Assembly (NCBI GenBank): GCA_964499485.1
Contig: CAZCLF010000007.1
Coordinates: 1 to 64,000, forward strand
Source of the DNA: Ga0074130 sp964499485
GTDB lineage: Bacteria > Pseudomonadota > Gammaproteobacteria > Burkholderiales > Rhodocyclaceae
DNA length: 64,000 bases
Direction of reading: 5' to 3'
Shown here in pieces: positions 1-8,276 of the stretch (position 1 is the stretch's first letter; the number at the start of each line of letters is the position of its first letter). Under the pieces are notes generated by a model. That model ran no database searches, had not been told where the DNA came from, and saw only the letters and a program-made list of their open reading frames with translations. Made by a program: the position numbers and the translations under genes.

Positions 1-1328
1 AGCTCAAGGTGTTACTCGATCAATGCTTCGATGTGCTGGAGCGGGTGCGCCGCCGCGCCACCACGCGAGGCATCAGCGTGCGCCTGACGTATTTGCTAGC
101 GCGGCTGGAGCAGCTCACCCAGCGGCTGGTGCTGCTGCTCGATTTTCTATCTGCAGATGAACGGAGCCTGCCGGGTGTGCGCCTGTTTAAGGTGCTGGTG
201 GTGGGTGAAAAAACGCGTAATCAGATTGGGCCATTCATCGGCGACAACCTGAGTTTGCTTGCGCGCAATGTGACCGACCACGCCAGTCGGCATGGCGAGC
301 ACTACATCGCCGGCAGCCGCGCAGAGTGGGTGGCCATGCTGCGCTCAGCGGCGGGTGGCGGCATCATCATTGCCTGTATGGCGATGATTAAGGTGCAGCT
401 GTCGTTGCTGCATTTGCCACCGCTGACTGAGGGGCTGTTATTTGGGCTTAACTATGCGCTGGGTTTTGTGCTGATCCATATGCTGGGTTGCACCGTCGCG
501 ACCAAGCAGCCTGCAATGACGGCTGCCGTGTTGGCGGCAACGCTGGAGGATAGTCGCCCACGCGATTTGCAGCGCATGGTGGATGTGACGCGCAATGTGG
601 CACGTACACAGTTCATCGCGATTATTGGCAATGTGTCTTTGGCGCTGCCGATGGCGATGTTGATTGCCCTGTCGTGGCCCTTAGTGTTTGATCATGCAAT
701 GGCACCGCTAGGCAAGGCCGAGAAGATGTTGGCTGAGGTGCACCCGTTTGCCAGTGGTGCCTTGCTGTTTGCCGCAGTAGCCGGGGTGGGCTTGTTTTTG
801 TCCGGCATTGTGTCCGGCTATTTTGATAACCGCGCCCGCTATATGCGGCTGGCGGATCGTATTGCCGCACATCCTCTGTTGTGTGCTGTGATTGGGCCGA
901 AGCGGGCTCATGCCCTAGGCGAGTATTTCGATGAGCATCATGGCGCCATTCTCGGCAACCTGTTCTTCGGTATGTATTTGGGGCTGATGGGCAGTGTGAG
1001 TGTGCTGACAGGGTTGCCGGTCGATATTCGACATGTGGCGTTCTCGAGTGCCAATTTGGGGACAGCGCTAGTCCTAGAGCAATTTGTGGTGCCATTCTCG
1101 GTTTTGGCTTGGACAGTGGCCGGTGTGATCGGCATTGCCATGGTGAACTTGTTGGTGAGCTTTTCGCTGGCGTTATACGTAGCCATGCGTTCGCGACGCT
1201 TAGGGACGGCGCAACTCATTCGCTTAGGTGGACTTGTGCTGGTGGATTTCCTGCGGCATCCGCTTAGCTACTATTTGCCACCACCTCCTGAAAACACCGA
1301 GGTGAATGAAACACAGGGCGGTGAATAA
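1..1328 (+). CDS. Gcr-family 'site-specific recombinase' (PF10136-like membrane protein), 5' end outside window
   Basis: About 440 residues of the C-terminal part are visible. The frame is open to the left window edge, and family members are usually over 600 residues, so the true start lies upstream; the GTG at 9 is only the first in-frame start-like codon. The N-terminal third is soluble and helical. From about residue 110 on there are several long hydrophobic segments (around 113-130, 140-160, 205-225, 255-280, 320-345 and 355-395), as in an integral membrane protein. By overall sequence it resembles the family annotated as site-specific recombinase Gcr, but no tyrosine- or serine-recombinase catalytic motif is visible and the membrane topology does not fit a recombinase. 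The family name should not be taken as function. The gene is followed by glgP on the same strand. Confidence 0.7.
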   Translation, partial: LKVLLDQCFDVLERVRRRATTRGISVRLTYLLARLEQLTQRLVLLLDFLSADERSLPGVRLFKVLVVGEKTRNQIGPFIGDNLSLLARNVTDHASRHGEHYIAGSRAEWVAMLRSAAGGGIIIACMAMIKVQLSLLHLPPLTEGLLFGLNYALGFVLIHMLGCTVATKQPAMTAAVLAATLEDSRPRDLQRMVDVTRNVARTQFIAIIGNVSLALPMAMLIALSWPLVFDHAMAPLGKAEKMLAEVHPFASGALLFAAVAGVGLFLSGIVSGYFDNRARYMRLADRIAAHPLLCAVIGPKRAHALGEYFDEHHGAILGNLFFGMYLGLMGSVSVLTGLPVDIRHVAFSSANLGTALVLEQFVVPFSVLAWTVAGVIGIAMVNLLVSFSLALYVAMRSRRLGTAQLIRLGGLVLVDFLRHPLSYYLPPPPENTEVNETQGGE

Positions 1329-1343
1329 GCACCAGGCTGCTGC

Positions 1344-1373
1344 TTGACATGCTCCCTGCACATAGGCTCTACT
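1344..1373 (+). promoter_or_regulatory. Candidate sigma-70 promoter for glgP
   Basis: TTGACA at 1344-1349 matches the -35 consensus exactly. After an 18-bp spacer comes TCTACT at 1368-1373, four of six matches to the -10 consensus. It lies 76 bp upstream of the chosen glgP start, in the non-coding gap after the recombinase-family gene. The assignment rests on consensus match only. Confidence 0.4.
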
Positions 1374-1448
1374 TGCAATGCAGATTAGTTGACCTGTCGG
1401 TCGCAATTTATGGATCGCAGGCACGGTCATTCCTCACAGGAGAGTTTG

Positions 1449-3923
1449 ATGTCCAAGCGCCCACAAGCCAGCTCTGTCAACGCAAGTGAAGACATTGGAG
1501 GTGCGACCTACCGGCCTTCTCTGGGGAGTCACCTGACCTATACCGTTGGCAAGGATGCGATCACCGCAACCCCGCGCGATTGGTTCAGTGCAACGGCGTA
1601 TGCCACGCGCGATCATCTGATCGGGCGCTGGATGGAAACCATGCGCAGCTATTACGAGAGTGATGCAAAGCGCGTGTATTACCTGTCCATGGAATTCCTG
1701 ATGGGCCGCACGTTGATGAACGGCATGCTCAATCTGGGCATTGAGCCGGAGTGCCGTGAGGCGTTGGCCGCGCAAGGCGTTGAGCTGGACAAGATCCGCG
1801 AAGTGGAGCCCGATGCCGCCTTGGGTAACGGTGGCTTGGGCCGCTTGGCAGCCTGCTTCCTTGATTCCATGGCAACGCTGCAAATCCCCGGCTATGGCTA
1901 TGGCATTCGCTATGAATACGGCATGTTCTCGCAAGAGATCGAGAACGGCCAGCAGGTCGAGCATCCGGACAACTGGCTGCGTTACGGCAACCCTTGGGAG
2001 TTTGCGCGACCCGAAGTAATTTATCAGGTCAAGTTTCACGGGCAGGTGATTCAGTACACCGATGAACATGGCGAGCTACGCCACAGCTGGGTGGATAGCG
2101 ATGATGTGATGGCCATGGCCTATGACACGCCGATTCCCGGCTACGCCAATCGAACTGCCAACAACATGCGTTTGTGGGCCGCCAAGGCGACACGTGATTT
2201 TGACTTGGGTTATTTCAACGAGGGCAACTACATCCGCGCGGTGGAGGACAAGAACCAGTCCGAGAATCTGTCCAAGGTGCTGTACCCCGACGACACCACG
2301 CGCATGGGCCGCGAGCTGCGCCTGAAGCAGCAGTATTTCTTTGTGTGCGCGTCGCTGCAGGACATCCTCTATCGCTACAGCAAATATCACAAGAACTTTG
2401 ATTCACTGCCTGACAAGGTGGCGATCCAGCTCAACGATACGCACCCGTCTATCGCTGTTGCTGAGCTGATGCGTATTCTGGTGGATATCCATCATCTGCC
2501 GTGGGACAAGGCTTGGGGCATTACGCGCCGTGTGTTTGCCTATACCAACCACACGCTGATGCCCGAGGCCCTGGAAACCTGGCCGGTGAGCTTGTTCGAG
2601 AGCGTTCTGCCGCGCCATCTACAGATCATTTACGAGATCAACCACAAGTTCCTCCTTGAAGTGATGCACCAGTATCCGGGTGACAACGAGCTGCTGCGTC
2701 GTGTGTCCATCATTGGCGAGGATGGCGAAAAGCGCGTGCGCATGGCGCATCTGGCGATGGTGGGTTCGCACAAGGTCAATGGCGTTGCTGCGATTCACAC
2801 TGAGCTGATGAAACAGACGATCTTTGCTGACTTCCACAAGCTGTACCCGGACCGTATCGTCAATATGACCAACGGCATTACGCCGCGCCGTTGGCTGAAT
2901 CAGGCTAATCGTGGTTTGTCGGCGCTGATTAGCAGCAAGATTGGCCCTGAGTGGACCAAAAAGCTGACGGAGCTGAAGAAGCTGGAAGCGTATGTCGATG
3001 ACAAGGCCTTCCATGCCGAGTTTGTGAAGGTCAAGCGGGCCAATAAGGAGCGTTTGGCGGCTTTGGTGCAGCAGCGTCTAGGCCTGAAGATCAGTACCGA
3101 TGCGCTGTTTGATGTGCAGATCAAGCGCATCCACGAATACAAGCGGCAGCTGCTCAATGTGCTGCATGTGATCACGCTCTATAACCGCATCCGTCATGGT
3201 GCCGATACGGTGCCGCGTGTGATTTTGTTTGGCGGCAAGGCTGCGCCCGGCTATGTGATGGCTAAACGCATCATCCGCCTGATTAACGATGTGGCGGACA
3301 TTGTGAACAACGACCCGCGCATTGGTGATCGTCTCAAAGTGGTGTTCGTGCCGAACTATGATGTCTCGACGGCTGAAGTCATCATTCCCGCCGCGGATTT
3401 GTCGGAGCAGATTTCTACCGCAGGTACCGAGGCCTCAGGCACGGGCAATATGAAGCTGGCGCTGAACGGCGCGCTGACCATCGGCACGCTGGATGGTGCC
3501 AATGTCGAGATCAAGGAAGAGGTCGGTAATGACAACATCTTTATCTTCGGCCTGACTACCGATGGTGTGGATCAGCTGCGAGCACAGGGTTATCGGTCGC
3601 GTGATTTTTACGAGAGCAATAGCGAGCTGCGCGAGGTGATCGACATGATCGCGGGTGGCTACTTTTCGCCGCACGAGGCTGACCGATATCAGCCAATTGT
3701 CGACATGCTGCTGGGTAGCGATCATTACCTGCTACTGGCCGACTATGCCTCGTATGTGGCCGCGCAGGATGCGGTGGATCAAGCGTATCGCGATCAAACA
3801 AGCTGGGTGCGCAAGGCCATTATCAATGTGGCGAATATGGGCAAGTTCTCCAGCGATCGTACGATTGCGCAGTACGCCGAGAAAATCTGGAACGCTGTGC
3901 CGGTTGACCCAGCGGCGCGCTGA
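1449..3923 (+). CDS. glgP: Glycogen/starch/alpha-glucan phosphorylase
   Basis: This cytoplasmic GT35 enzyme releases glucose 1-phosphate from alpha-1,4-glucans using inorganic phosphate and pyridoxal phosphate. The protein is 824 residues, close to the usual 800-840. The PLP signature is intact: EASGTGNMK, with the cofactor lysine at about residue 669, followed by LNGALTIGTLDGANVE. The N-terminal half carries the conserved YYLSMEFLMGR and NGGLGRLAACFLDS blocks. The reading frame is open further upstream to a TTG at 1389, but ATG 1449 is preceded by a good AGGAGAG Shine-Dalgarno sequence and starts as typical homologs do. No other glycogen genes are present nearby. The neighbouring zwf, gnd and pgl genes suggest the glucose phosphate feeds the pentose phosphate route. 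Confidence 0.97.
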   Translation: MSKRPQASSVNASEDIGGATYRPSLGSHLTYTVGKDAITATPRDWFSATAYATRDHLIGRWMETMRSYYESDAKRVYYLSMEFLMGRTLMNGMLNLGIEPECREALAAQGVELDKIREVEPDAALGNGGLGRLAACFLDSMATLQIPGYGYGIRYEYGMFSQEIENGQQVEHPDNWLRYGNPWEFARPEVIYQVKFHGQVIQYTDEHGELRHSWVDSDDVMAMAYDTPIPGYANRTANNMRLWAAKATRDFDLGYFNEGNYIRAVEDKNQSENLSKVLYPDDTTRMGRELRLKQQYFFVCASLQDILYRYSKYHKNFDSLPDKVAIQLNDTHPSIAVAELMRILVDIHHLPWDKAWGITRRVFAYTNHTLMPEALETWPVSLFESVLPRHLQIIYEINHKFLLEVMHQYPGDNELLRRVSIIGEDGEKRVRMAHLAMVGSHKVNGVAAIHTELMKQTIFADFHKLYPDRIVNMTNGITPRRWLNQANRGLSALISSKIGPEWTKKLTELKKLEAYVDDKAFHAEFVKVKRANKERLAALVQQRLGLKISTDALFDVQIKRIHEYKRQLLNVLHVITLYNRIRHGADTVPRVILFGGKAAPGYVMAKRIIRLINDVADIVNNDPRIGDRLKVVFVPNYDVSTAEVIIPAADLSEQISTAGTEASGTGNMKLALNGALTIGTLDGANVEIKEEVGNDNIFIFGLTTDGVDQLRAQGYRSRDFYESNSELREVIDMIAGGYFSPHEADRYQPIVDMLLGSDHYLLLADYASYVAAQDAVDQAYRDQTSWVRKAIINVANMGKFSSDRTIAQYAEKIWNAVPVDPAAR

Positions 3924-3930
3924 ATGTGCT

Positions 3931-4797
3931 TCAGCTCGCCGGTTTGTCGACCGAGTAAGGCGGAAGTTTGACGCCGCAGTGCATGCAGAAGACAGCATCG
4001 ACGCCATGTCCTTCGGTCAGGCACTCGTGGCAGGTGCGAGTGGTGGGTTTGTTGGTGAAGCGCTGAGCCGTCAGTTCTGATGTGACGATCCCGGTGGGCA
4101 CGGCCAGGGTGCCCCAGCCCAACAGCATCATCAACGATGCAATGAATCTACCTAAGTCGGTTTTGGGGGTGATGTCACCAAAGCCAACCGTAGTGACCGT
4201 CGTAATCGCCCAGTAAATGCTGGTCGGCACACTGGTGAAGCCATGTTGCGGGCCTTCAACTACATACATCAGCGTGCCGAGAATGACGACGATCATCATG
4301 ACCACGGACAGGAACACCATCACCTTGCGACGACTGGCGTATAGCGCCTGACCTAGCGCTTGGTATTCCCACATAAACGCGGATAGCTTGAGAATACGGA
4401 AGACGCGCAGCAGCCGCAGGATGCGCACATCAATCAGCGCATGTGTTTCCGGGAAGAAGATCGCCAGATAAGTGGGCAGGATGGCGAGAAAATCGACAAT
4501 GCCATAGAAGCTCAAGGCATAGCGTAGTGGCTTGCGCACGCAGGATAGGCGCGCCACGTATTCTGCGGTGAACAACAACGTGAATGCCCATTCAAGGATA
4601 TTCAGTGGCAGGCGCAGGGCGCTGTGTACGCCTTCCACACTGTCGATCATCACGACTGCAATGCTGACCAAAATGGCGATCAGCAGCCATTGATCAAAAC
4701 GCCGACCGGCCTCGGTATCGGCCTCGAAGATGATGGTGTATAGCTTGAGTCGCCAACCGTCGAGGGGTTTGCCGAGGTCGTTAGTCACTGTGCTCAT
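3931..4797 (-). CDS. Voltage-gated potassium-type ion channel with C-terminal zinc ribbon
   Basis: 288 residues with six membrane segments of the voltage-gated cation channel fold. Segment S4 carries regularly spaced arginines (RILRLLRVFRILK, about 127-139). The pore loop contains TTVTTVGFGD, a canonical K+-selectivity filter, so potassium is the likely ion. After the last helix, instead of a RCK/TrkA_N domain, there is a short tail with two CxxC pairs (CHEC and CMHC, about 252-276) that looks like a zinc ribbon. The ATG is 4 nt past the zwf stop, so the gene is probably co-transcribed and translationally coupled with zwf in a gnd-zwf-channel operon. Its role beside two NADPH/pentose pathway enzymes is unknown; the zinc ribbon may be a regulatory or assembly element. 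Confidence 0.9.
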   Translation of the reverse strand: MSTVTNDLGKPLDGWRLKLYTIIFEADTEAGRRFDQWLLIAILVSIAVVMIDSVEGVHSALRLPLNILEWAFTLLFTAEYVARLSCVRKPLRYALSFYGIVDFLAILPTYLAIFFPETHALIDVRILRLLRVFRILKLSAFMWEYQALGQALYASRRKVMVFLSVVMMIVVILGTLMYVVEGPQHGFTSVPTSIYWAITTVTTVGFGDITPKTDLGRFIASLMMLLGWGTLAVPTGIVTSELTAQRFTNKPTTRTCHECLTEGHGVDAVFCMHCGVKLPPYSVDKPAS

Positions 4798-4801
4798 TCA
4801 A

Positions 4802-6307
4802 TTAGTAGGCTTCAAGTTTGCCGCCATCCAGTTCGAGCGAGTGACGCCAGAACTGATCATCACGGTCGAACAGGCGATAGGTGCCGCGCGGGCCCCAGCT
4901 GCCAGCCGGATAGGTATTGATGAACTCACGCTCCATGGCCCACACCTTCAGGATGGGGTCGACCACACGCCAGGCGTTTTCGACTTCGTCGATGCGCAGG
5001 AACAGGGAATGGTCGCCTTCCATGGCGTCCAGCAACAGGCTTTCGTAAGCGTCGAAATCGCCATCGCCATCCTTGCGGTAGGTGGCATCGAGGCTCAGCG
5101 TACGTGCTTGCAAATCTAACCCCGGTTCCTTCACCTGCAGTTCAAGTTTCAGACATTCATTGGGTTGAATGCCGAGCATCAGCCAGTTAGGGCGGCTGAA
5201 TTCACCCTTGATGTTGCGCAGGATGTTTTGGGGCGGATGCTTGAAGCGGATGCTGATGGCAGAAGCACTTTCGGCCATGCGCTTGCCAGTGCGGACGTAA
5301 AAAGGCACGCCACTCCAGCGCCAGTTGTCGATAAAGAGCTTGAGTGCGGCGTAGGTCTCAGTGGTACTGTCCTGCGGGATACCTTTTTCTTCCAGATAGC
5401 CGGGTACTGGCTGTCCATTGACAGTGCCGCTGGCATATTGCCCGCGGAAGGCATGCGCGTGCACTGCATTTTGGGTGATTGGGCGAATCGACTTAAGGAC
5501 CTTCACCTTTTCGTCGCGCAGGTGCTCGGCGGCCATGCTCACAGGCGGCTCCATCGCGACCAGTGTGAGGAGTTGCAGCAAATGGCTCTGGATCATGTCA
5601 CGCAGTGCACCCGCGCCATCGTAGTAATCGGCGCGGCCTTCGATGCCCAGCGTTTCGGAGTGCGTGATCTGCACGTGGTCGATGTAATGACGGTTCCACA
5701 GCGGCTCAAGCAAGATGTTGGCAAAGCGGAACACCATCACGTTCTGCACGGTGCCCTTGCCCAGATAGTGGTCGATACGGAAGATCTGTTTTTCTTCGAG
5801 GTAGCGTTCCAGCCCACGCTGCAGGGTTTGCGAGCTGATGAGATCGTAGCCAAAGGGCTTTTCAATCACCACGCGGCGCCAACCACTCTTTTGTTGCAGC
5901 AGACCAATCTCGCCAAGTTTTTCGATGATGGATGGAAACTCCGCGGGCCGTACCGCCATGTAGTACAGCACGTTAGGCGGGAAGGTCTTGTCGTCTTCGA
6001 TCAGCGACTTCAAGTGGGGATAGGCATTGACGTCACCAATCGCATTGGCGTGGTAGTACTGGCGTGCAACGAAGCGTTCAAGCGCAACCTTATCTACACC
6101 CTGCGGATATTTTTCCTTAAGGAAGTCCTGCACCTTCACGATCCACTGATCACGCGTCCAGTCATCGAGCCCCGATGCCAGAATCACCATGCGCTCGGGC
6201 AAGCGACCCGCCAGCTCGAGCTGGAAGAGGGCAGGGATCAGCTTGCGCCGTGACAGATTGCCGCCAGCCCCAAAGATGACAAGCGTGCAGGGATCGATGA
6301 CATCCAT
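4802..6307 (-). CDS. zwf: Glucose-6-phosphate 1-dehydrogenase
   Basis: This enzyme oxidises glucose 6-phosphate to 6-phosphogluconolactone with reduction of NADP+ (or NAD+), the entry step of the oxidative pentose phosphate and Entner-Doudoroff pathways. The protein is 501 residues, the normal length. The N-terminal Rossmann motif reads FGAGGNLSRRKLIPAL, a G-x-G variant of the usual GASGDLxxRKL. The active-site block RIDHYLGKGTVQN is intact at about 182-194. ATG 6307 is chosen over the ATG 18 nt upstream because AAAGGAAAC lies just before it. It is the middle gene of the leftward gnd-zwf-channel operon, with pgl divergent nearby, so the first three pentose-phosphate enzymes are grouped here. 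Confidence 0.97.
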   Translation of the reverse strand: MDVIDPCTLVIFGAGGNLSRRKLIPALFQLELAGRLPERMVILASGLDDWTRDQWIVKVQDFLKEKYPQGVDKVALERFVARQYYHANAIGDVNAYPHLKSLIEDDKTFPPNVLYYMAVRPAEFPSIIEKLGEIGLLQQKSGWRRVVIEKPFGYDLISSQTLQRGLERYLEEKQIFRIDHYLGKGTVQNVMVFRFANILLEPLWNRHYIDHVQITHSETLGIEGRADYYDGAGALRDMIQSHLLQLLTLVAMEPPVSMAAEHLRDEKVKVLKSIRPITQNAVHAHAFRGQYASGTVNGQPVPGYLEEKGIPQDSTTETYAALKLFIDNWRWSGVPFYVRTGKRMAESASAISIRFKHPPQNILRNIKGEFSRPNWLMLGIQPNECLKLELQVKEPGLDLQARTLSLDATYRKDGDGDFDAYESLLLDAMEGDHSLFLRIDEVENAWRVVDPILKVWAMEREFINTYPAGSWGPRGTYRLFDRDDQFWRHSLELDGGKLEAY

Positions 6308-6363
6308 GATGTTTCCTTTATGCAAGGGTGCGGTGGAGGGCTGTGGCTGGACGAATGAGCGCG

Positions 6364-7272
6364 TTACTTGGTCTTCATGCTGTGGCCGCCAAAGGCGTTG
6401 CGCATCAGCGAGAGCAGACGATAGCTGTAGCCCTTTTCATCTTGGCTGGCGAAGCGCATTTGCAATGCAAGGGTGAGCACGGGGGCGGGAATGCCTTGTT
6501 CGATGGAGTCGATCACGGTCCAGCGGCCTTCGCCTGAGTCGGGCACGTAAGGGGCAATGTGTTCGAGCTTTTGATCCTGTGCCAAGCCTTCAGCGGTGAG
6601 GTCGAGTAGCCAGCTACGCACGACTGAGCTGTGACGCCACAGCTCCGTGAGCTGGGCCAGATCGAGATTGAACTCTTCCTTGCCCTTGAGCAGATCCAGC
6701 CCTTCGGCAAGCGCCTGCATCATGCCGTACTCAATGCCGTTGTGAATCATCTTGCTGTAGTGACCTGCACCGATCGGGCCGACATGCGCCCAACCACGAT
6801 CATCGGCTGGTGCGAGTGCTTTCAGAATGGGTTCAACCGCTTTGGCGGTTTCGGGTGTGGCACCCACCATCAGGCAATAGCCGTTTTCCAAGCCCCACAC
6901 GCCACCGGAAGTGCCGGCATCCATGAAGCCAAGGCCTTGCTCGGCCAGCCAGGCACCACGGCGCTGACTGTCTTTGTAGTTGGAGTTGCCGCCATCGATG
7001 ATGATGTCGCCTTTGGCGAGCTGCGGGGCAAGTTCGCGAATCTGGTTTTCGGTGATGTCGCCGCTAGGCAGCATGATCCAGATGATGCGCGGTTGAGGGA
7101 GTTGTTTCACCGCATCGGCAACCGAGCTGGCAGCGAGCATGCCGGCTTCTTGGCCTAAACCTGTTACAACGTCAGTGGCGCGGTCAAAGCCGACGACTTC
7201 AATCCCATTGCGACGAAGACGGCGAACCATATTGCCGCCCATCTTGCCCAGTCCTATCATTGCCATGCGCAT
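6364..7272 (-). CDS. gnd: 6-phosphogluconate dehydrogenase, decarboxylating (short type)
   Basis: Converts 6-phosphogluconate to ribulose 5-phosphate and CO2. At 302 residues it belongs to the short (about 300-residue, GntZ/YqeC-like) class rather than the 470-residue E. coli type; the short class is often NAD+-preferring, which is inferred here. The dinucleotide motif GLGKMGGNM is at about 7-15. The substrate motif DAGTSGGVWGLENGYCLMVG and the catalytic GHYSKMIHNGIEYG block (lysine and asparagine intact) follow. The start at 7272 has GGAGACG upstream, better than the ATG at 7290. First gene of the leftward operon with zwf. Only 48 bp separate its start codon from divergent pgl, so promoters must partly overlap the coding sequences. 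Confidence 0.95.
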   Translation of the reverse strand: MRMAMIGLGKMGGNMVRRLRRNGIEVVGFDRATDVVTGLGQEAGMLAASSVADAVKQLPQPRIIWIMLPSGDITENQIRELAPQLAKGDIIIDGGNSNYKDSQRRGAWLAEQGLGFMDAGTSGGVWGLENGYCLMVGATPETAKAVEPILKALAPADDRGWAHVGPIGAGHYSKMIHNGIEYGMMQALAEGLDLLKGKEEFNLDLAQLTELWRHSSVVRSWLLDLTAEGLAQDQKLEHIAPYVPDSGEGRWTVIDSIEQGIPAPVLTLALQMRFASQDEKGYSYRLLSLMRNAFGGHSMKTK

Positions 7273-7320
7273 GGTTCGTCTCCGGATCAATTTTGCGGGC
7301 GGCGCCCGCTGAGGAAATAC

Positions 7321-8037
7321 ATGACTACTTTAAAGCCAAATGCTGCGGCACAGCAATCCCGATGGCATGTTTTTGAAAACCTTGTGGCGCTTGAGGAGGC
7401 TGCTGTCGAACGCATACTCACTGCTGCGACTGAAGCTATCGCGGCGCGCGGTGCATTTCATCTGGTGCTGGCCGGTGGTACGACTCCCCGGCATATTTAT
7501 GAAGCGCTTCGCAGCGAGGCCGCGGACTGGAAACACTGGCATCTTTGGTTTGGCGATGAGCGTTGCTTATCGTCCTCCCACCCCGATCGTAATAGCCGGA
7601 TGGTAATGACGTCGTGGCTGGCCCATGTCTCGATCCCTTATTCTCAGATACATGTGATTCCAGCTGAGAAGGGCGCTGAGACGGCTGCTCAGGAGTACGC
7701 TGAATTGCTCCACCAGGTCCCTCTGTTTGATTTGGTGTTGCTGGGGCTGGGCGAAGATGGACACACCGCCAGCCTGTTCCCCATGCAGGAATGGGAGCGT
7801 GCCTTCGCATGGCCGTCTGTGCTGCCTGTACATGATGCCCCCAAGCCGCCCGCCGATCGCGTGAGCCTGAGCCCGGAACGTTTAAGTGCAACCCATGCCT
7901 TACTCTTTATTGTGACGGGCGCAGGCAAGGCAGATGCTGTTCGGGATTGGAAAGCCGGCGTGGAAATTCCTGCCAGTCGAATTGGGGCTCAGGAGACCGT
8001 CGATATCTTTTTGGACACAGAAGCGGCAGGGCAGTAG
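7321..8037 (+). CDS. pgl: 6-phosphogluconolactonase
   Basis: DevB/Pgl family, 238 residues, hydrolysing the lactone made by Zwf to 6-phosphogluconate. Visible family blocks are LVLAGGTTPRHIYEAL near residue 48, WHLWFGDERCL with DRNSRM (about 79-100), and LLGLGEDGHTASLFP (about 139-153). GAGGAAATAC directly before the ATG gives a good ribosome site. It is divergent from gnd-zwf with 48 bp between start codons; that gap holds a small GC-rich inverted repeat (GCGGGC-3 nt-GCCCGC, 7295-7309). The pairing of pgl with zwf and gnd fits a pathway cluster. No clear terminator follows before the katG control region. Confidence 0.95.
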   Translation: MTTLKPNAAAQQSRWHVFENLVALEEAAVERILTAATEAIAARGAFHLVLAGGTTPRHIYEALRSEAADWKHWHLWFGDERCLSSSHPDRNSRMVMTSWLAHVSIPYSQIHVIPAEKGAETAAQEYAELLHQVPLFDLVLLGLGEDGHTASLFPMQEWERAFAWPSVLPVHDAPKPPADRVSLSPERLSATHALLFIVTGAGKADAVRDWKAGVEIPASRIGAQETVDIFLDTEAAGQ

Positions 8038-8164
8038 CGTCTGAAAAAATTTGACACACGCGGGGCGGCTGACGTCACAACCCTGACACGTCTGGTACTT
8101 AAGCTCGTTGTTTTGGATGTATCAAGAAGGCGATAAACATTCTCTTTTCTAGGTTTGATATCCA

Positions 8165-8201
8165 ATAGCGATTGGCTATGCGGTGAATGCGAAAAGGCAA
8201 T
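8165..8201 (+). promoter_or_regulatory. Putative OxyR binding site upstream of katG
   Basis: The sequence reads ATAG-N7-CTAT-N7-ATGC-N7-CAAT, against the OxyR consensus ATAG-N7-CTAT-N7-ATAG-N7-CTAT. The first two tetrads are perfect, the last two score 2/4 and 3/4, and all three spacings are exactly 7. It abuts the predicted -35 element of katG, the usual place for OxyR to contact RNA polymerase. katG is a classic OxyR target. No oxyR gene lies in the window. Confidence 0.75.
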
Positions 8202-8230
8202 TTTATCTGCCGAGCATGTCTCCCTATACT
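8202..8230 (+). promoter_or_regulatory. Predicted katG promoter
   Basis: TATACT at 8225-8230 is a 5/6 match to the -10 consensus. At 17 bp upstream the -35 position holds TTTATC (8202-8207), a poor match, as is common for promoters needing an activator. The putative OxyR site ends directly at the -35. The inferred transcription start is near 8237, about 40 nt before the katG start codon. Confidence 0.6.
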
Positions 8231-8276
8231 CAACTCATCCCTGATCCATCTGTTGTTAAACATAAGGAGCAAGACC

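Noticed and set aside
1..1328. Possible mobile element suggested by the name 'site-specific recombinase'
   Set aside because: The protein shows membrane segments and no recombinase catalytic motifs; there are no attachment repeats, integrase or cargo genes around it.
5165..6253. 362-codon open frame on the plus strand inside zwf
   Set aside because: Complementary shadow of zwf; no ribosome site or family similarity, and the sense frame has all catalytic motifs.
8036..8046. Neisseria-type DNA uptake sequence (GCGTCTGAA resemblance after pgl)
   Set aside because: Only a partial match to the 10-mer core and no repeated copies noticed in the window.
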